Assembly (NCBI GenBank): GCA_002007465.1
Contig: LNAC01000233.1
Span: 1-64,000, forward strand
Direction: 5' to 3'
Origin: Ailurus styani
Lineage: Eukaryota; Chordata; Mammalia; Carnivora; Ailuridae
DNA: 64,000 nt
Made by a program: the position numbers and the translations under genes. Position 1 is the stretch's first letter, and each line of letters opens with the position of its first letter. Below, piece by piece: positions 22,020-33,004 of this stretch. The notes below the pieces were generated by a model. It was not told the DNA's origin. It searched no databases and was given only the letters and a program-made list of their open reading frames with translations.

Positions 22020-22970
22020 AAATAGATAGTTGTAAAAAGGCTATTTATTATTTAATCGTACTTTTTAATTTTCTCAGTCTCATCCATTAATCTGAAATTC
22101 CACTATTATACTTGTTAAGGTATTGTGTCTGGAAGGCACTTTCAGCCATTCTATGGACCTAGATGCTAAACTTCAAGAGTATGCCACAGTTGTTTCTACA
22201 AGAAAATCTGTTTTACCAGTCTTAATTATTGTTCTAATTTATTATGTTCTATAACTTATTATATTAGTTCAATCATAATTTTTGTATTTGAGCTGCTGCA
22301 TCCATTTCAACTGTGGCTCTCATGTGTGGAGTCTATTTGTGTAACATATTTAAGTTTAGGTGAATTCTTGGTTGTATCCTTATCCTAACTTTGTTTTTCT
22401 TATCAGAAAAATTTCTATTTTTCATCATTTTCATTTTCACTTTCTCTGAACACAGAGTACGTTACCAGCAATTTTTCAGACATAAGTAAATGTTTAAAAA
22501 GTTGTGGCAGCAAGGTGTGTAAAATGTCATTATGAAAATGACTTTATCACAGCATTGGTTCCAACTGACATCATGAAAGCCATTATGGAAAAATACAGAA
22601 TGTTAAAGGAAACTGATTTGGATGGCATATCTCCTTTCCAAGGCAATTATTGGGGGAAAATAACTTTTCTTGTCAAAGCATTGGTACACATGGACAAAAG
22701 TACTGCTATTTAGCCTTCTATAAATACTTATAACACATTATGATAAATAGATGTATTATATCTCCCTAAGAGAAAAAAACTAAGTAATTTATTGCAACCA
22801 ATTGTAATGCAGATTTCTTTCACACTTCTACAGAATTACATTCTATCACATCAGCTAACATAGCAACAAACTTAAACAGAGGGAGGAAACAAGAACATTC
22901 ACATTTAAAGTGAATTATCTTTAGTGCACTTGTGGCTAGAAGACATGGTATCTACATTCATCTGAATTTC
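22020..22970. other. Single-copy-looking sequence with a 69-residue open frame
   Basis: No repeat is recognised. The frame at 22504-22713 opens on GTG, with the first ATG codon at residue 24, and includes the run DLDGISPFQGNYWGKITFLV. The composition is protein-like, but I do not recognise a family and there is no transcription evidence. Confidence 0.35.
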
Positions 22971-22980
22971 TCTATTTTGT

Positions 22981-23198
22981 GTTTTTTTGTTTGTTTGTTG
23001 TTTTTTTTTTAAGATTTTATTTACTTGACAGGGAGAGAGAGAGAGAGATCACAAGTGGGAAGAGAGGCAGGCAGAGGGAGAGGAGGAAGCAGGCTCCCCG
23101 CTGAGCAGGGAGCCCGAAGTGGGCTCTATCCCAGGACCCTGAGATCATGACCTGAGCCGAAGGCAGAGGCTTAACCCACTGAGTCACCCAGGCACCCC
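22981..23198 (-). mobile_element. CAN-type SINE, antisense, mustelid type
   Basis: Read on the minus strand, the head lies at the right (GGGGTGCCTGGGTGACTCAG), with GGTTAAGCCTCTGCC, an intact B-box region, a GA-rich tract and a long poly-T side at 22981-23011. Target duplication TCTATTTTGT is at 22971-22980 and 23199-23208. Confidence 0.94.
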
Positions 23199-23414
23199 TC
23201 TATTTTGTAGTTTTAAGATACTGTCTTTTCTCTATTAAAACATAGCTAAAGGTGCACATAGTTTGCTCCACAGATTTCTCAAACAATTTATTTGCACAGC
23301 GAGGAAGGGCAGAGCCAAATTTATTCAATTAGGGAAATAACTTACATTCCATTTTGTCTCAAAGATGGGCCTGTATTCACGGATTAATTTGTTTTGCATA
23401 GTACGTGCATTAAT

Positions 23415-23500
23415 GTATGAGCTCTTGGAGATCAAATGTCTCTGTATCTTACATGCCTAGGCACTAAGTAGAGACGTAACAAATTTTTAATTAATTAAAA
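23415..23500 (+). repeat. L2 LINE 3' end, weak
   Basis: ATGAGCTCTTGGAGATCAAA, CTCTGTATCTTACATGCC and AGGCACTAAGTAG follow the L2 terminal order ('gagctccttgagggcaggga', 'ctttgtatccccagcgcc', 'aggcgctcaata'). Confidence 0.5.
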
Positions 23501-23509
23501 TGCTTAGTA

Positions 23510-24390
23510 TTGATACACTGGTAAATTTTAATTCATTGTGAAAATAAGGGTGATTTTTTATTTGTACACAAATATTTTTATTGAGTAAATGAAGGTAAAA
23601 TTAAATAGATCTGGTAGAATTAGTGATTATTATTTGTACTTCTCTTACTCTAACATATTAATTAATTGTATTGTTTGCTGCTCTCTGCTAATTATTTATT
23701 GACAATGCTACCAAACGCTGTTCTCTGAGACATTCTTTCTTCAGTGTGAAATACGGAACACTGTATCCCCAGAAAGCAGAAATGGTTAAGAAATCTCTCT
23801 ATCCCTTTAAGTTCCTGGAAATAACTAAACTACAAAGAACCACCTTTTTTTATTCAGTGATAAAACCCCCTCCACCCCAGATTGTGACTCCCATAAGACT
23901 TCCTGATGGCCTTCTTTAGTTGCCTTCATAAGACCCCAAGTTTTCTCCTTCTTTGAGACATTCTGCATTAATGAATATTTTTCCTACTGCAGTAGCCTGA
24001 ATATGCTACTGCATATTATATATATGAATATATATGAATATCCATTAAGTATGCATTGTGGTCAACTTTCACATGAGAGATTTCTTAGAATTGAAATACA
24101 TGATTAGGATAAAATAAACAAGATAAGTAAAATAAAAACATTAAATACTTTATTAACAGAATTATATTTTAAATTTTATACACACATACATTGCAGGTAT
24201 TCAATAGCAGATCCTAGAGACAATAGTAAAATTCAACAAGTTACTGGGTTAAAATATTCTCAATAACAGATTATTTCATTTTGTGTGTTTTAGAGATTTC
24301 ATTATTAAAATAAGGACAAATATGAGTTTACAGTCATTTCAATAATAATCAACAATTTAAATAGCAGTTCAACTGTACTTAAAACTGCTT
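23510..24390. other. Unassigned AT-rich sequence
   Basis: No gene or known repeat. A short ATATATATGAATATATATGAATA tract-like region lies at about 24012-24040. Frames are all short. Confidence 0.4.
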
Positions 24391-24397
24391 TGGATAG

Positions 24398-24885
24398 TGT
24401 ATTCACTTTCTATTGCTGCTATAACACATTATCACAATATTAGTAGCTGAAACACACAGATTAACTATCTAATAGATCTGGACATCAGAAGTCCAATAGG
24501 GGTCTCATTGCACTAAAACCAATAAATCAGTAGGGGTGTGCTCCTTCTGGAGGCTCTAAGGATCATCTTTTCTCTTGCCTTTTCCATCTTCTAGAGGGCA
24601 TCCACATTCCGTGGCTTATGCGTTCCCAACATTTTCAAAGCCAGCAATAAGGGTTTGAGTCCTTATCGCATCACATCACTCTGTCCCTCTCTCTTTTTCC
24701 TCTTCCACTTCAGAGGAGCCTTGTGATTATATTGGGCCCAACGGTGTAATCAACGATAGTGCTCACATCTTAGACTCAGCTGATTACCAGCCTTAATTCC
24801 CCTTTGTCATATAACATAGCATGTTCATAGGTTGTGGGGATTAGCACTTGAACATCTTCAGGCAGCCATTATTCTGCTTACTACA
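24398..24885 (-). mobile_element. MaLR-type solo LTR (old endogenous retrovirus-like element), antisense
   Basis: The sequence begins TGTATTCACTTTC and ends TTACTACA. Inside are TTGCTGCTATAACACATTAT, TTCTGGAGGCTCTAAGGATC, TTGCCTTTTCCATCTTCTAG and TTGTGGGGATTAGCACTTGA in the order of a common MaLR LTR read on its minus strand. TG/CA ends and a 5-base target duplication (GATAG at 24393-24397, GATAA at 24886-24890) support a complete solo LTR of 488 bases. Family name is not assigned. Confidence 0.75.
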
Positions 24886-24889
24886 GATA

Positions 24890-25540
24890 ATATATTCATC
24901 TTTTACCCTAAGCGGAAATACCTTTAGTTTTTCTGACACAGACAGTCCTAGGAAAGTTGTACTGTAGATGAGGTTTCTGTGCTCTTATCTGAGGTCTTTT
25001 ACTTCTCTTTATCCAGACTTGCTTTTGCCCTAGGTAGGCCTTTTACCCATCCACTCTCTTTTTGCTTCATTATCCTTCTGCTCTCAGGAAGGGATCTGTG
25101 CGTTCAGTCCTAGTACAGGTGTATGCAACCAATGGTCTAATTCATTACAGATCTTCCCTCCCCAGATTTTTATAATTTAACAGATGGTAACATGTCTAAT
25201 TTTAGAGATGAATGTGTGGATGCGGGAAGCATTGTGCTGGTTGGAGGTACTATAAAGAGCTCTGAGACTGTGCTATCTACAAAACAAACCATGTAAATGA
25301 GATTGCTAAAATTGTGTTCTTATTAAAGTTCTATCAGAAAAGAGAGATTTCAATTTTGGACCTCAGTAGGAGCTTAAGTAAATGACTACCCTAGCTGTTT
25401 ACCTTAATCTGGCCCCCAAATCTCCCTGTGGCATAGGAAAATAAATAAAACAAAAATCTTTAAACATGCATTGACCATGAAGTCATTGCTTCTCATATAG
25501 GTCTTCTTCTTTTTTTAATCTTAAATCAACCCAAATTTAT
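24890..25540. other. Unassigned sequence
   Basis: No repeat or gene is recognised between the solo LTR and the next L1 piece. Only short frames occur. Confidence 0.4.
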
Positions 25541-25544
25541 TATT

Positions 25545-25730
25545 TCAGTTTGTTTTATTTCATTTATTTTAATTCCAGTACAGTTAACATACAGTATTAT
25601 ATTAGTTTCAGATGGGCAATATAGTGATTCAATAATTCCATATATTACTCAGTGCTCATCAAGATTAGTGTACTTTTAATCCCCTTCACCTATTTCACCC
25701 ATCTTCCCCACCCACCTACCTGGAGGTCAC
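25545..25730 (-). mobile_element. LINE-1 3' UTR, antisense, 5'-truncated
   Basis: TTTTAATTCCAGTACAGTTA, TAGTTTCAGATGGGCAATAT and CAGTGCTCATCAAGATTAGT match the antisense carnivore L1 3' UTR. It ends at CCTGGAGGTC and abuts a sense L1. Confidence 0.85.
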
Positions 25731-25734
25731 CTAG

Positions 25735-27500
25735 AAAAAAAATAAAAATTATTAACACCAGGAATAAAAGAAAAGCCCCCACTATAGATCTTAAATATCA
25801 AAAAGATAAGAAAGAAATATTATGAACCAAATTTTATTCCATTGAATTCAATGACTTAAATGAAATAAAGAAATTTTAGAAAGATATGAAATATCAAAGC
25901 TCAATGATTAGGAAATAGAAACACATGAATATTCAAGTATCTCTTAACTAATAAATTCATAATTATAAATATCCTCATAAATGTTTATAAACCTGAGAGG
26001 TTTCTCTCTTCTTGAGAGAGAGAGAGTGCTGTGGGAGGGGCAGACAGAAGAGGGAGAGGGAGAGAATCTCAGGCAGACTCAATGCTGAGCTCATTGTGGG
26101 GCTCAATCTCATGACCACAAGATCATGACCTGAGCTAAAATCAAGAGTTTGATGCTCAACCAACTAAGCTACCCAGCAACCCCAACTAGAGAGTTTCTTG
26201 GTGACTATTCCCAAGAAAGAAGAAGTAATGCCCATCATATTTAAACCTTTAAAAAAATAGAAAAACTCTTTCCTCCTCATTTGAGGATGGCAGCATTATC
26301 CTGATATCAAAGCATTGAGACATGACGAGAAAACTATTTACTGTATTTTTCAAGAACATAGATGTAAAATTCCATAAAATGTTAGTGAATCATGTCTCTT
26401 TATCATTATATGTGATAATTCATGAATTTTTCAAGAAATGGTGCAGGGACAAGTGGATATAGACACACCAAATAATAAAGTTGGACCTTTATCTCACAAC
26501 ATAAACAAAAAAATTTAACTTAAAATGGGTTAAATGCGTAAATATAATAGATAAAGGTATAAAACTCTAAGGAGAAAATATAGGGTTAAATCTGCATGAC
26601 CTCAGATTTGGCAAGACAGCCTTAGATATGACACCAAAGAAAGAACAACAAAAGAAAAATAATAGATAAATTAGACTTCATCAAAATTTAAAAGATTTGT
26701 GCTTCAAAGGATAGTATCAAGAAAGTGAAAAGCCAACCAACAATATAGGAGAAAATACCTCAAATCACATCTCTGATGAGCGGTTTGTATCCTGAATACA
26801 TAAAGAACTCTTACAAATGCAAATGCAAATGAAAATTACAATGAAATACAACATCACAACCATTAGAATATCTATTAAAATACTTACAAATTTTGTTGAG
26901 AACATGGAGAAATTAGAACTGTCATAAACCATTGGCCAGAATATAAAATGGTGCAGCTACTTTGAAAACCAGTCTGACATTTTTCAGATTGCAAAAATAA
27001 ACTTAAATAGGACCCAGCACTTCCACTCCTAGGAATATACTTAGGAGCAATGAAAACATATTCCCACATAAAAACTTATCCATGAATATTTATAGCAGCA
27101 TTATTCATGATAGCCAAAAAGTAGAACAATCCAAATGTCTATCATCTGATTAACAGACAAACAAAATGCAGTGTATTCATACTGTGGGGCATTATTTGCT
27201 TATATGGATGAACATCGAAAACATAATGCCTAGTAAAAGAAGCCAGTCAATACACATTTTGTGATTTACTTACCTGAACTGTTCAGATTAGGCAAATCTA
27301 TAGAGACAAAATGTAGATTAGTGGGGAGGATGGGAGGATGGGGGTAATAGCTAAAAGGTACAGGGTTTCTTTCTGAGGTGTTAAAAATGTTGTAAAATTA
27401 TGATGATGGTTATACAACTCTGAGAATATACTAAAAACCACTGACCTATATGTTTTAAATGGATGAATTGTATGATAGGTGAATTATATCTCAATAAAGC
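25735..27500 (+). mobile_element. Old LINE-1, ORF2 fragments and 3' UTR
   Basis: ORF2 sequence starts near AACACCAGGAATAAAAG. It has internal losses, for example around 26340-26440 where the middle of ORF2 is missing, and continues through GTGCAGCTACTTTGAAAACC and AATCCAAATGTCTATCATC. The 3' UTR is of L1MB/L1MC kind (GAATATACTAAAAACCACTG, TTATATCTCAATAAAG) and lacks a clear poly-A. A minus-strand SINE splits it near 26008-26183. Confidence 0.88.
26008..26183 (-). mobile_element. CAN-type SINE, antisense, older subtype
   Basis: Minus-strand element with head GGGTTGCTGGGTAGCTTAG, the 'GAGCATCAAACTCTTGATTTT' subtype, a good B-box and a GA-rich tract. Probable target duplication GAGAGGTTTCT / GAGAGTTTCTT flanks it at about 25995 and 26189. 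Confidence 0.88.
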
Positions 27501-27504
27501 TGGT

Positions 27505-28000
27505 GACTGCATACTTTCGCAGTCTGAAGGTACAGCCCATAACTGGCCTGCATTGTAGATCTGCCTGTGATCCTGCCTGGAGCCCAAGACCCAATGGGCA
27601 CTTTCCACACCTTCTCCCTCTGGCTCACTTTAACAATAAGACAAAGTCTCCAGCTTCTCCATGGAAGGAACTTGTTCACACTTCTAGCATTCCCACCACC
27701 AGAGCCATCTAAGCAACTGGCACCTCAATCATCTAGCTCTGGCTGCAGGTGTCCCACAGGACCATACAAAACAAAAAGGCACTTTTATTTGGGTGCAAAA
27801 AATAGTCCCAGCAATTATACCCTTTGGCTCAGTGCAGAGAAAGTAGGTAAAAATACCAAGCTCTACATTTATCCCTGATCGGGCTAGACTGTATATTTAA
27901 TGTCCTGTCATTTCTAGCTGTTACCTGAAGATTGGGCTTCCAATTAGCCTACATTGGGAAGCTGAAGGGGCAAGAAATTAGTAACCCTTTAGAAGCCCAA
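27505..28000. other. Unassigned, relatively GC-rich segment with overlapping frames
   Basis: Frames of 62-103 residues overlap on both strands (27381-27878). None shows a motif I recognise. The region follows directly on the L1 3' end and may be an unrecognised old repeat or single-copy DNA. Confidence 0.35.
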
Positions 28001-28014
28001 ACAGGAGTACATGC

Positions 28015-28260
28015 TGAAACAAGGATAAATTTCCCAAGTAATATGTTGTATGAAAAATCCAGACATAGAATTTACACTATGTGATTCCATTTATGTGAAA
28101 TTCAAGAACAATCAAAACTAATTAACTTAAGATAGAAATTAGAGGAGTCATTGTGTTGTCCATGGGGAATCAGGATTTATAGGAAGACAACACAGAGGTA
28201 AAATTGATTAGGAGAAATAATTTAGAAGGCATATCATGGTCCCAAGGAGCTAAGATGACT
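28015..28260 (+). mobile_element. LINE-1 3' region fragment, old
   Basis: TACACTATGTGATTCCATTT, ATGTGAAATTCAAGAACAAT and GTTGTCCATGGGGAATCAGG resemble the L1MC/L1ME 3' region ('gtgattccatttatatgaaattctagaacagg'). It decays out near 28260. Confidence 0.6.
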
Positions 28261-28344
28261 CATCATATGCATATATAAAACAAATATTTATTTAAATATT
28301 GATAGGAGATAGGGCAACTGCTGCTTGAACCAAAATTCTCTTTT

Positions 28345-28452
28345 GTTTTTTTTTTATTTTTAAAGTATGCTCTATGGCCAGTGTGGGGCTTGAACTCGTA
28401 ACACTGAGATCAAGAGTTTGATGGTCTACTGACTGAGCCAGCCAGGGAGCCA
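28345..28452 (-). mobile_element. CAN-type SINE, antisense, internally deleted
   Basis: GTGTGGGGCTTGAACTCGTA, then GAGATCAAGAGTTTGATGG and CTGACTGAGCCAGCCAGGGA, is the head half of an old CAN SINE on the minus strand. The GA-rich middle is lost, leaving a short TTTTTATTTTTAAAG tail side. Confidence 0.8.
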
Positions 28453-28849
28453 GGAGCCTCCCCAGTTTTTTTGTTTTGTTTTGTTTCTCTGTTTAACTGA
28501 CACAGTGCCTCAGTATCTCGTCATTCACAGTAGTTCTTATTGATTCAACTCAATCCATAAAACATAGTGAAGTAGTTCAGAGGAAAAGGAACAGTAAACT
28601 CCCTAATACAGAATAGTTAAATAACTCACTAATATCCTTTGTTATCCAGCAGAGATCTGCATGGGGAAAGATTTGTTCATGCAGAGAAAGAGAGTAGAAA
28701 TGGCCACACCATAGGAGTGTCCAAAGTGGGACACACTAGAGTCACCAAGATACCATAGAGGAAATGCACAGTTTCTACAGGTAATAAAGGGTCCAATTCC
28801 TTATTTTTATGTTTGACTGATAACTGCTTTTAAACTTCACCTCTCCCCT

Positions 28850-29085
28850 TTTGTTTTGTGCACCACATCTGGGAAAGTTAAGAAAGGTCAAGTATTCCCT
28901 CCTTAAGCATGTATGGGACAATCGTACAACATAAGTCCCTGCTTACCCACATACAAAAATCTTCACACCAGCCCCACTCACTAACCAAAATAACAACTGC
29001 TCTCTCAAGCCATTTTTGGACCAGCTTGGGAAGCCTGCCTTGCTCTCACCCTTATGTAAATAATAAAACTTTTCATACCGTGTGT
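28850..29085 (+). other. Possible LTR-like tail with AATAAA signal
   Basis: The block GGACCAGCTTGGGAAGCCTG, then TGCTCTCACCC and TAAATAATAAAACTTTTCATA, has the look of an LTR 3' part with a polyadenylation signal. I cannot match it to a named family, and no second LTR is visible. An 83-residue frame runs through it into the adjoining microsatellite. Confidence 0.25.
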
Positions 29086-29091
29086 GCATGC

Positions 29092-29149
<58 letters not shown>
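29092..29149 (+). repeat. Compound microsatellite (TG)n(AG)n
   Basis: About ten TG units are followed directly by about 18 AG units. Uninterrupted dinucleotide runs of this length are usually polymorphic. The flanking frames of 83 residues exist only because both repeats are stop-free. Confidence 0.95.
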
Positions 29150-29153
<4 letters not shown>

Positions 29154-29169
29154 TCATTAATTTTGACAT

Positions 29170-30072
29170 TCAAACAAATTTTGGGGGGTGACACATCCTA
29201 ACTCTGCAGAGTGTCAGAACATTATGTAGTCTCATGACATTGGGACTCTAAATGTTGGAAAAGGGGAAGGGATTAAGTATAGATAATGGGTCTTCCTGTT
29301 AGATGCTTTGTATGTTTAGCTGGATTTATGTAGGTGGAAGGAAACAAAACCAATGTAGAGATCTTGAATTGTATACCAATAGCACTAAGTTAAAGGCTGA
29401 AACTATATCAAATCCTTTAGACTGGAAGATTAAGTTGAAATCTGGCTGGCTTTTAATGGTTCATGAAGTATTACAGTAACTTCAACAAATTTTTCATGTG
29501 TAGCTTTGATAATCAAGAATGATGATAGTCTTAAAGGTCTATGTCAATCTTTTAAGTTCATGGATTTTTTTTTTGTAAGCTTTGTATAACATACCCAGAT
29601 AAAAACAAGACAGTTTATATTAGCAATATTGAAAACTCACTAATCTTTAACAGTGCCTTTGCATATATATGCAGAATAGAAATAGTTGGAAGTTATCAGA
29701 CTGCACCCATCCAAATAAAATTCTAGTCAGTTTACCATTGAATGATTTAGGGCAATTAATGATTGATATTATAGTAAAAAAAAAGATGAATTGATGTTAG
29801 ATTAAGGATATATTTGTTTTAAAAAGACAAGCATGCTATTTTCCTGACTTATAAATATTCCTAGTGGCATCTCCAAGGTTTTCTATTATGATTTATGCTG
29901 CCACTGGTCTAATTATGAATTACTGATTAGATTCATTTAGAGATCAATTTGACAAATGAACATTCATTCATGAAGAGAAATTGTCAGTGATAACTAACTC
30001 CATACTGATGATCATAAAACAGGAATATAAGAAAAATATTGTTTGCCTTCAATCGACCATTAACTTTATCCC
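29170..30072. other. Unassigned sequence
   Basis: No gene or repeat is recognised up to the next minus-strand SINE. AT-rich with short homopolymer runs. Confidence 0.4.
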
Positions 30073-30090
30073 ACTGATATAACAATTTTT

Positions 30091-30276
30091 TAAAATATTT
30101 TACTTATTTATTTGAGAGAGAGAGATAGAGAGCATAGCAGGGGGAGGGGCAGGGGGAAAGAGAGAAGCCAACTCTACACTGAGCAAGGATCCCGGTGCAG
30201 CACTTGATTCCAGGACCCCAGGATCATGACCTGAGCTGAAGGCAGACACTTGACTTAATGAGCCACCCAGGCACCC
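30091..30276 (-). mobile_element. CAN-type SINE, antisense
   Basis: Minus-strand head GGGGTGCCTGGGTGGCTCAT, 'AAGTGTCTGCCTTCAGCTCAG' type, good B-box and GA-rich tract. Target duplication CTGATATAACAATTTTT / CTGATAGTAACAATTTTT is at 30074-30090 and 30277-30294. Confidence 0.93.
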
Positions 30277-30299
30277 CTGATAGTAACAATTTTTAATGG

Positions 30300-31710
30300 C
30301 ATTCTTTAATTAATCATGTTTCCATACTTTATGTAGTTATCCAGAAGTTTTCAAGTTCGTTTTCTTTGCAAAGGTTTTAATCAGAACAAGTGTGATATTA
30401 AAACTCTTATATTCAAACTATTTTTAAGAGCTCCCTGTCCAATTCATTTGAAGTGTAGTTACTCTGCTCAGAACTGAATGCATCTTGACATTTGAGAAGA
30501 AGTATAGGCCTCAAGAGAAAGTGCAATTTAGTCAGGTTTCACAGCTGCTCTTATTTAGTAATGTATATGATCATATTAAAGATGTATTAATTGCACTTCA
30601 GGATTAACTCTGATTGAAGGGTCTATGAAAAAGAGCTGACACAATTATTTATTGTTCTGTCTCCTTATTCTTTGTAAAGGCTCCTTTCAGGAGTTTGGAA
30701 GGAAGACCAACCAAAAAAGGGTAAATAAACCCAAATGCATTTTTTTAAAAGTCACCAACAATTTTATTTTTCCTGCCAGAAGCCATCAGCTATACTCGGA
30801 TTAGCTTTAATGGGGAGTTGTGTACCAAGAATCCTGACACAGAACCTCCTAATTAGAGACGATTACATTTTTTTCAAATGCTTACTCAGAGAAGCATACT
30901 TAATGGTGAATTGTAACCTTTCAAAAACAGAAATTACAAAATAATTGAATAAGAGGAGGTAGAAAAGTTTGCAGGGGAGAGGTGTTTTTATAACTAGAAG
31001 AAAGGGTATCCTCAGAAGGAGCCCCTCCTGGTAAACCTGTGAAGGCATTCCACGGGCAACCATCTTTCTCTTGTTTTATATACCAGTTTCTTGGTCTACT
31101 TGAGAATACAGAAGGCACTGGAATTAGTTTGAGTTATTCACATCAGAAGCTTTTAAAATGCAATAGTTTTCCCATAGCCATTTGTCATATAAATCATTGC
31201 AAAAGCTTTTGCCTTATTTTTTTGTTTGGCCCGTATCTTTTCTATTAATAATTTAATCTTGTTTATCATTCAGCTTAACCTGAATGAATAGCTGGTTTCA
31301 AGATCCTTTAGGTAAATTGATCTTTTGTAAAGTCAGTTCCCAACATTTTCTCCATAGCAGTATACATGGAAGATGACTTTTATATGCAGTAACTTCTACT
31401 ATCAGATATACACAGAGTAATCAACCCCTGGCACATCAACTATAATTCTACACCATTTCCTTTGAGACTTGAAAGAAGAGTACATGGAAACCTAAATGAT
31501 AATGATGTTATCCTAGATATAATCTTAAATTTGGTCTACTAGAGTTTCAAGGTTTCAAGATTAAAGCTTTAATAATAGAAATAAAGTACATCTTATAGCT
31601 GATGAGTATGTCACAATTAATAGAACAGGATATGAAATTAAAAATTATAGAACCATCAATGAGTAGCATTTGTGCTACATGGGAGTGGAAAACCTTAACT
31701 TCAAAGAGCA
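30300..31710. other. Unassigned, single-copy-looking sequence
   Basis: No transposon family is recognised over 1.4 kb. Frames of 65-69 residues overlap on both strands at 30735-31248 with no domain. Nothing points to an exon. Confidence 0.4.
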
Positions 31711-31713
31711 TTG

Positions 31714-31849
31714 TTGACTAGGTGGCTTAGTCAGTTAAGCATCCCACTCTTAGCCCCACGGAGGCTCCAGCATGGATGTGGAGCCTGCTTAAGATTCTCT
31801 CACTCTGCCTCTTCCTGTGCCCCTGCCCCCACCCTAACTGCCAGAGCAA

Positions 31850-31893
<44 letters not shown>
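31714..31893 (+). mobile_element. CAN-type SINE, internally deleted, with (AAAT)n tail
   Basis: GACTAGGTGGCTTAGTCAGT is the A-box side. The B-box part is missing: TCTTAGCCCCACGGAGG is followed by GGAGCCTGCTTAAGATTCTC. The tail has expanded to a TAAA microsatellite of about ten units at 31851-31893. Confidence 0.85.
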
Positions 31894-32154
31894 CTGTCTA
31901 TCACCTGTGTCTCCTTTCCACATAGAAATCTGGATTGTTGTCCTGAAGAATAAGATTCCTTATAGTCTACCTACCTGATTGCAGTATTTCCTCTATTTGC
32001 CAGAGATGTAGACATAGATTTGTGAAGTCACACTGGAGAGTCAGACACATGTTACTTCACTTTCATGATGTTGACATTTAAGAAGGTAAAGGACATTTAG
32101 TTTGTGGAATCGCCCTCAATTGGTGTTTTACTGATTTTTTTCCGATTACTTTCA

Positions 32155-32365
32155 TTTTATTCTTCTTTAACAGGAATATCACAAAAATGATGGGAACCAT
32201 TTTTCTCTTTGTATTCTATCAATTGGCACACATTTTTTATGTGCAGCATTACTGGTGATGTTCATCTCAATTACTTTGTTGAGGTGGTATCTGGCACAAT
32301 CCACTGTGAAGTTACTCCTTTATCTACATTTATTTTTTTCTTGATCTATATTTAATAATAAGCCT
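32155..32365 (+). repeat. Old LINE-like repeat, part 1 (L1M-related, tentative)
   Basis: AACAGGAATATCACAAAAATG, GGTGATGTTCATCTCAATTAC and CCACTGTGAAGTTACTCC match a dispersed mammalian repeat I associate with old L1s. The sequence continues after the LTR, at 32885-33000 (TACTTTGAGGTTATGAAA, TATCAATATGGACTCATG). Confidence 0.5.
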
Positions 32366-32369
32366 TTTG

Positions 32370-32880
32370 TAGAGAGAGTTTTCTGTGTCAATTTGGCTAG
32401 GCTATAATACCCAGTTATTTAATCAAATACTAATTTAGGTGTTGCTGTGAAGGTATTTTGTAGATGTAGTTAACATCTGTAATCAGTTGACTTCAGTTAA
32501 AAAGGAGATTGCCCAAGGTAATGAAGGTGGGGCTCATTCAATCAGTAAAAAGGCCTTAAGAGCAGAAACCGAGGAAAAGTATCTGACTCAAAACTGTGGA
32601 CTTTTGCCTGAGTTTGCAGCCTCTTGGCCTGGACTATATAATTTAGACGTGCCAGCCCCCAAAATCACATAGGTCAATTCTTTGAAATAAATCTTTTAAT
32701 ATAACATAGTAAAAATTACTGCTTAATTATACATGAAATATATATTTTGTCCATATATATCTAATTCTTTTGGTTATATTTCTCTAAAAATCCTTGACTG
32801 ATCTGACTGGTAGAGATTTTGGTATTGGGGAGTGGTTTAAGAGGACCAGAATCTTAAGGATGAGATTTCTGAATTGATTC
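32370..32880 (+). mobile_element. MLT1-type LTR (MaLR), inserted in an older repeat
   Basis: TGTGTCAATTTGGCTAGGCT, GTTGCTGTGAAGGTATTTTG, AGTTGACTTCAGTTAAA, GGGGCTCATTCAATCAGT, GGCCTTAAGAGCAGAAACC, CACATAGGTCAATTC and GAAATAAATCTTTTAAT follow MLT1 order from end to end. About 60 bases after the LTR end (GGTATTGGGGAGTGGTTTAA) resemble the start of the internal region. No coding sequence remains. Confidence 0.85.
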
Positions 32881-32884
32881 TTTG

Positions 32885-33000
32885 GAGGTACTTTGAGGTT
32901 ATGAAATGTCCTGTTCTTTATCAAAATGTCAGTTTATCCATTTTTCACTTATATCAATATGGACTCATGATTTCCTAATTATTCAGTGGTTTATCATCTA
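32885..33000 (+). repeat. Old LINE-like repeat, part 2
   Basis: This continues the repeat broken at 32365: TTTGAGGTTATGAAATGTCC, TATCAATATGGACTCATGAT and TTATTCAGTGGTTTATCAT. Its resumption after the MLT1 sequence dates the LTR insertion as later. Confidence 0.5.
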
Positions 33001-33004
33001 TGTT

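Noticed and set aside
25545..27500. Second twin-priming candidate (antisense 3' UTR abutting sense ORF2)
   Set aside because: The sense L1 here continues to its own 3' UTR, so two separate elements explain the junction better than one inverted insertion.
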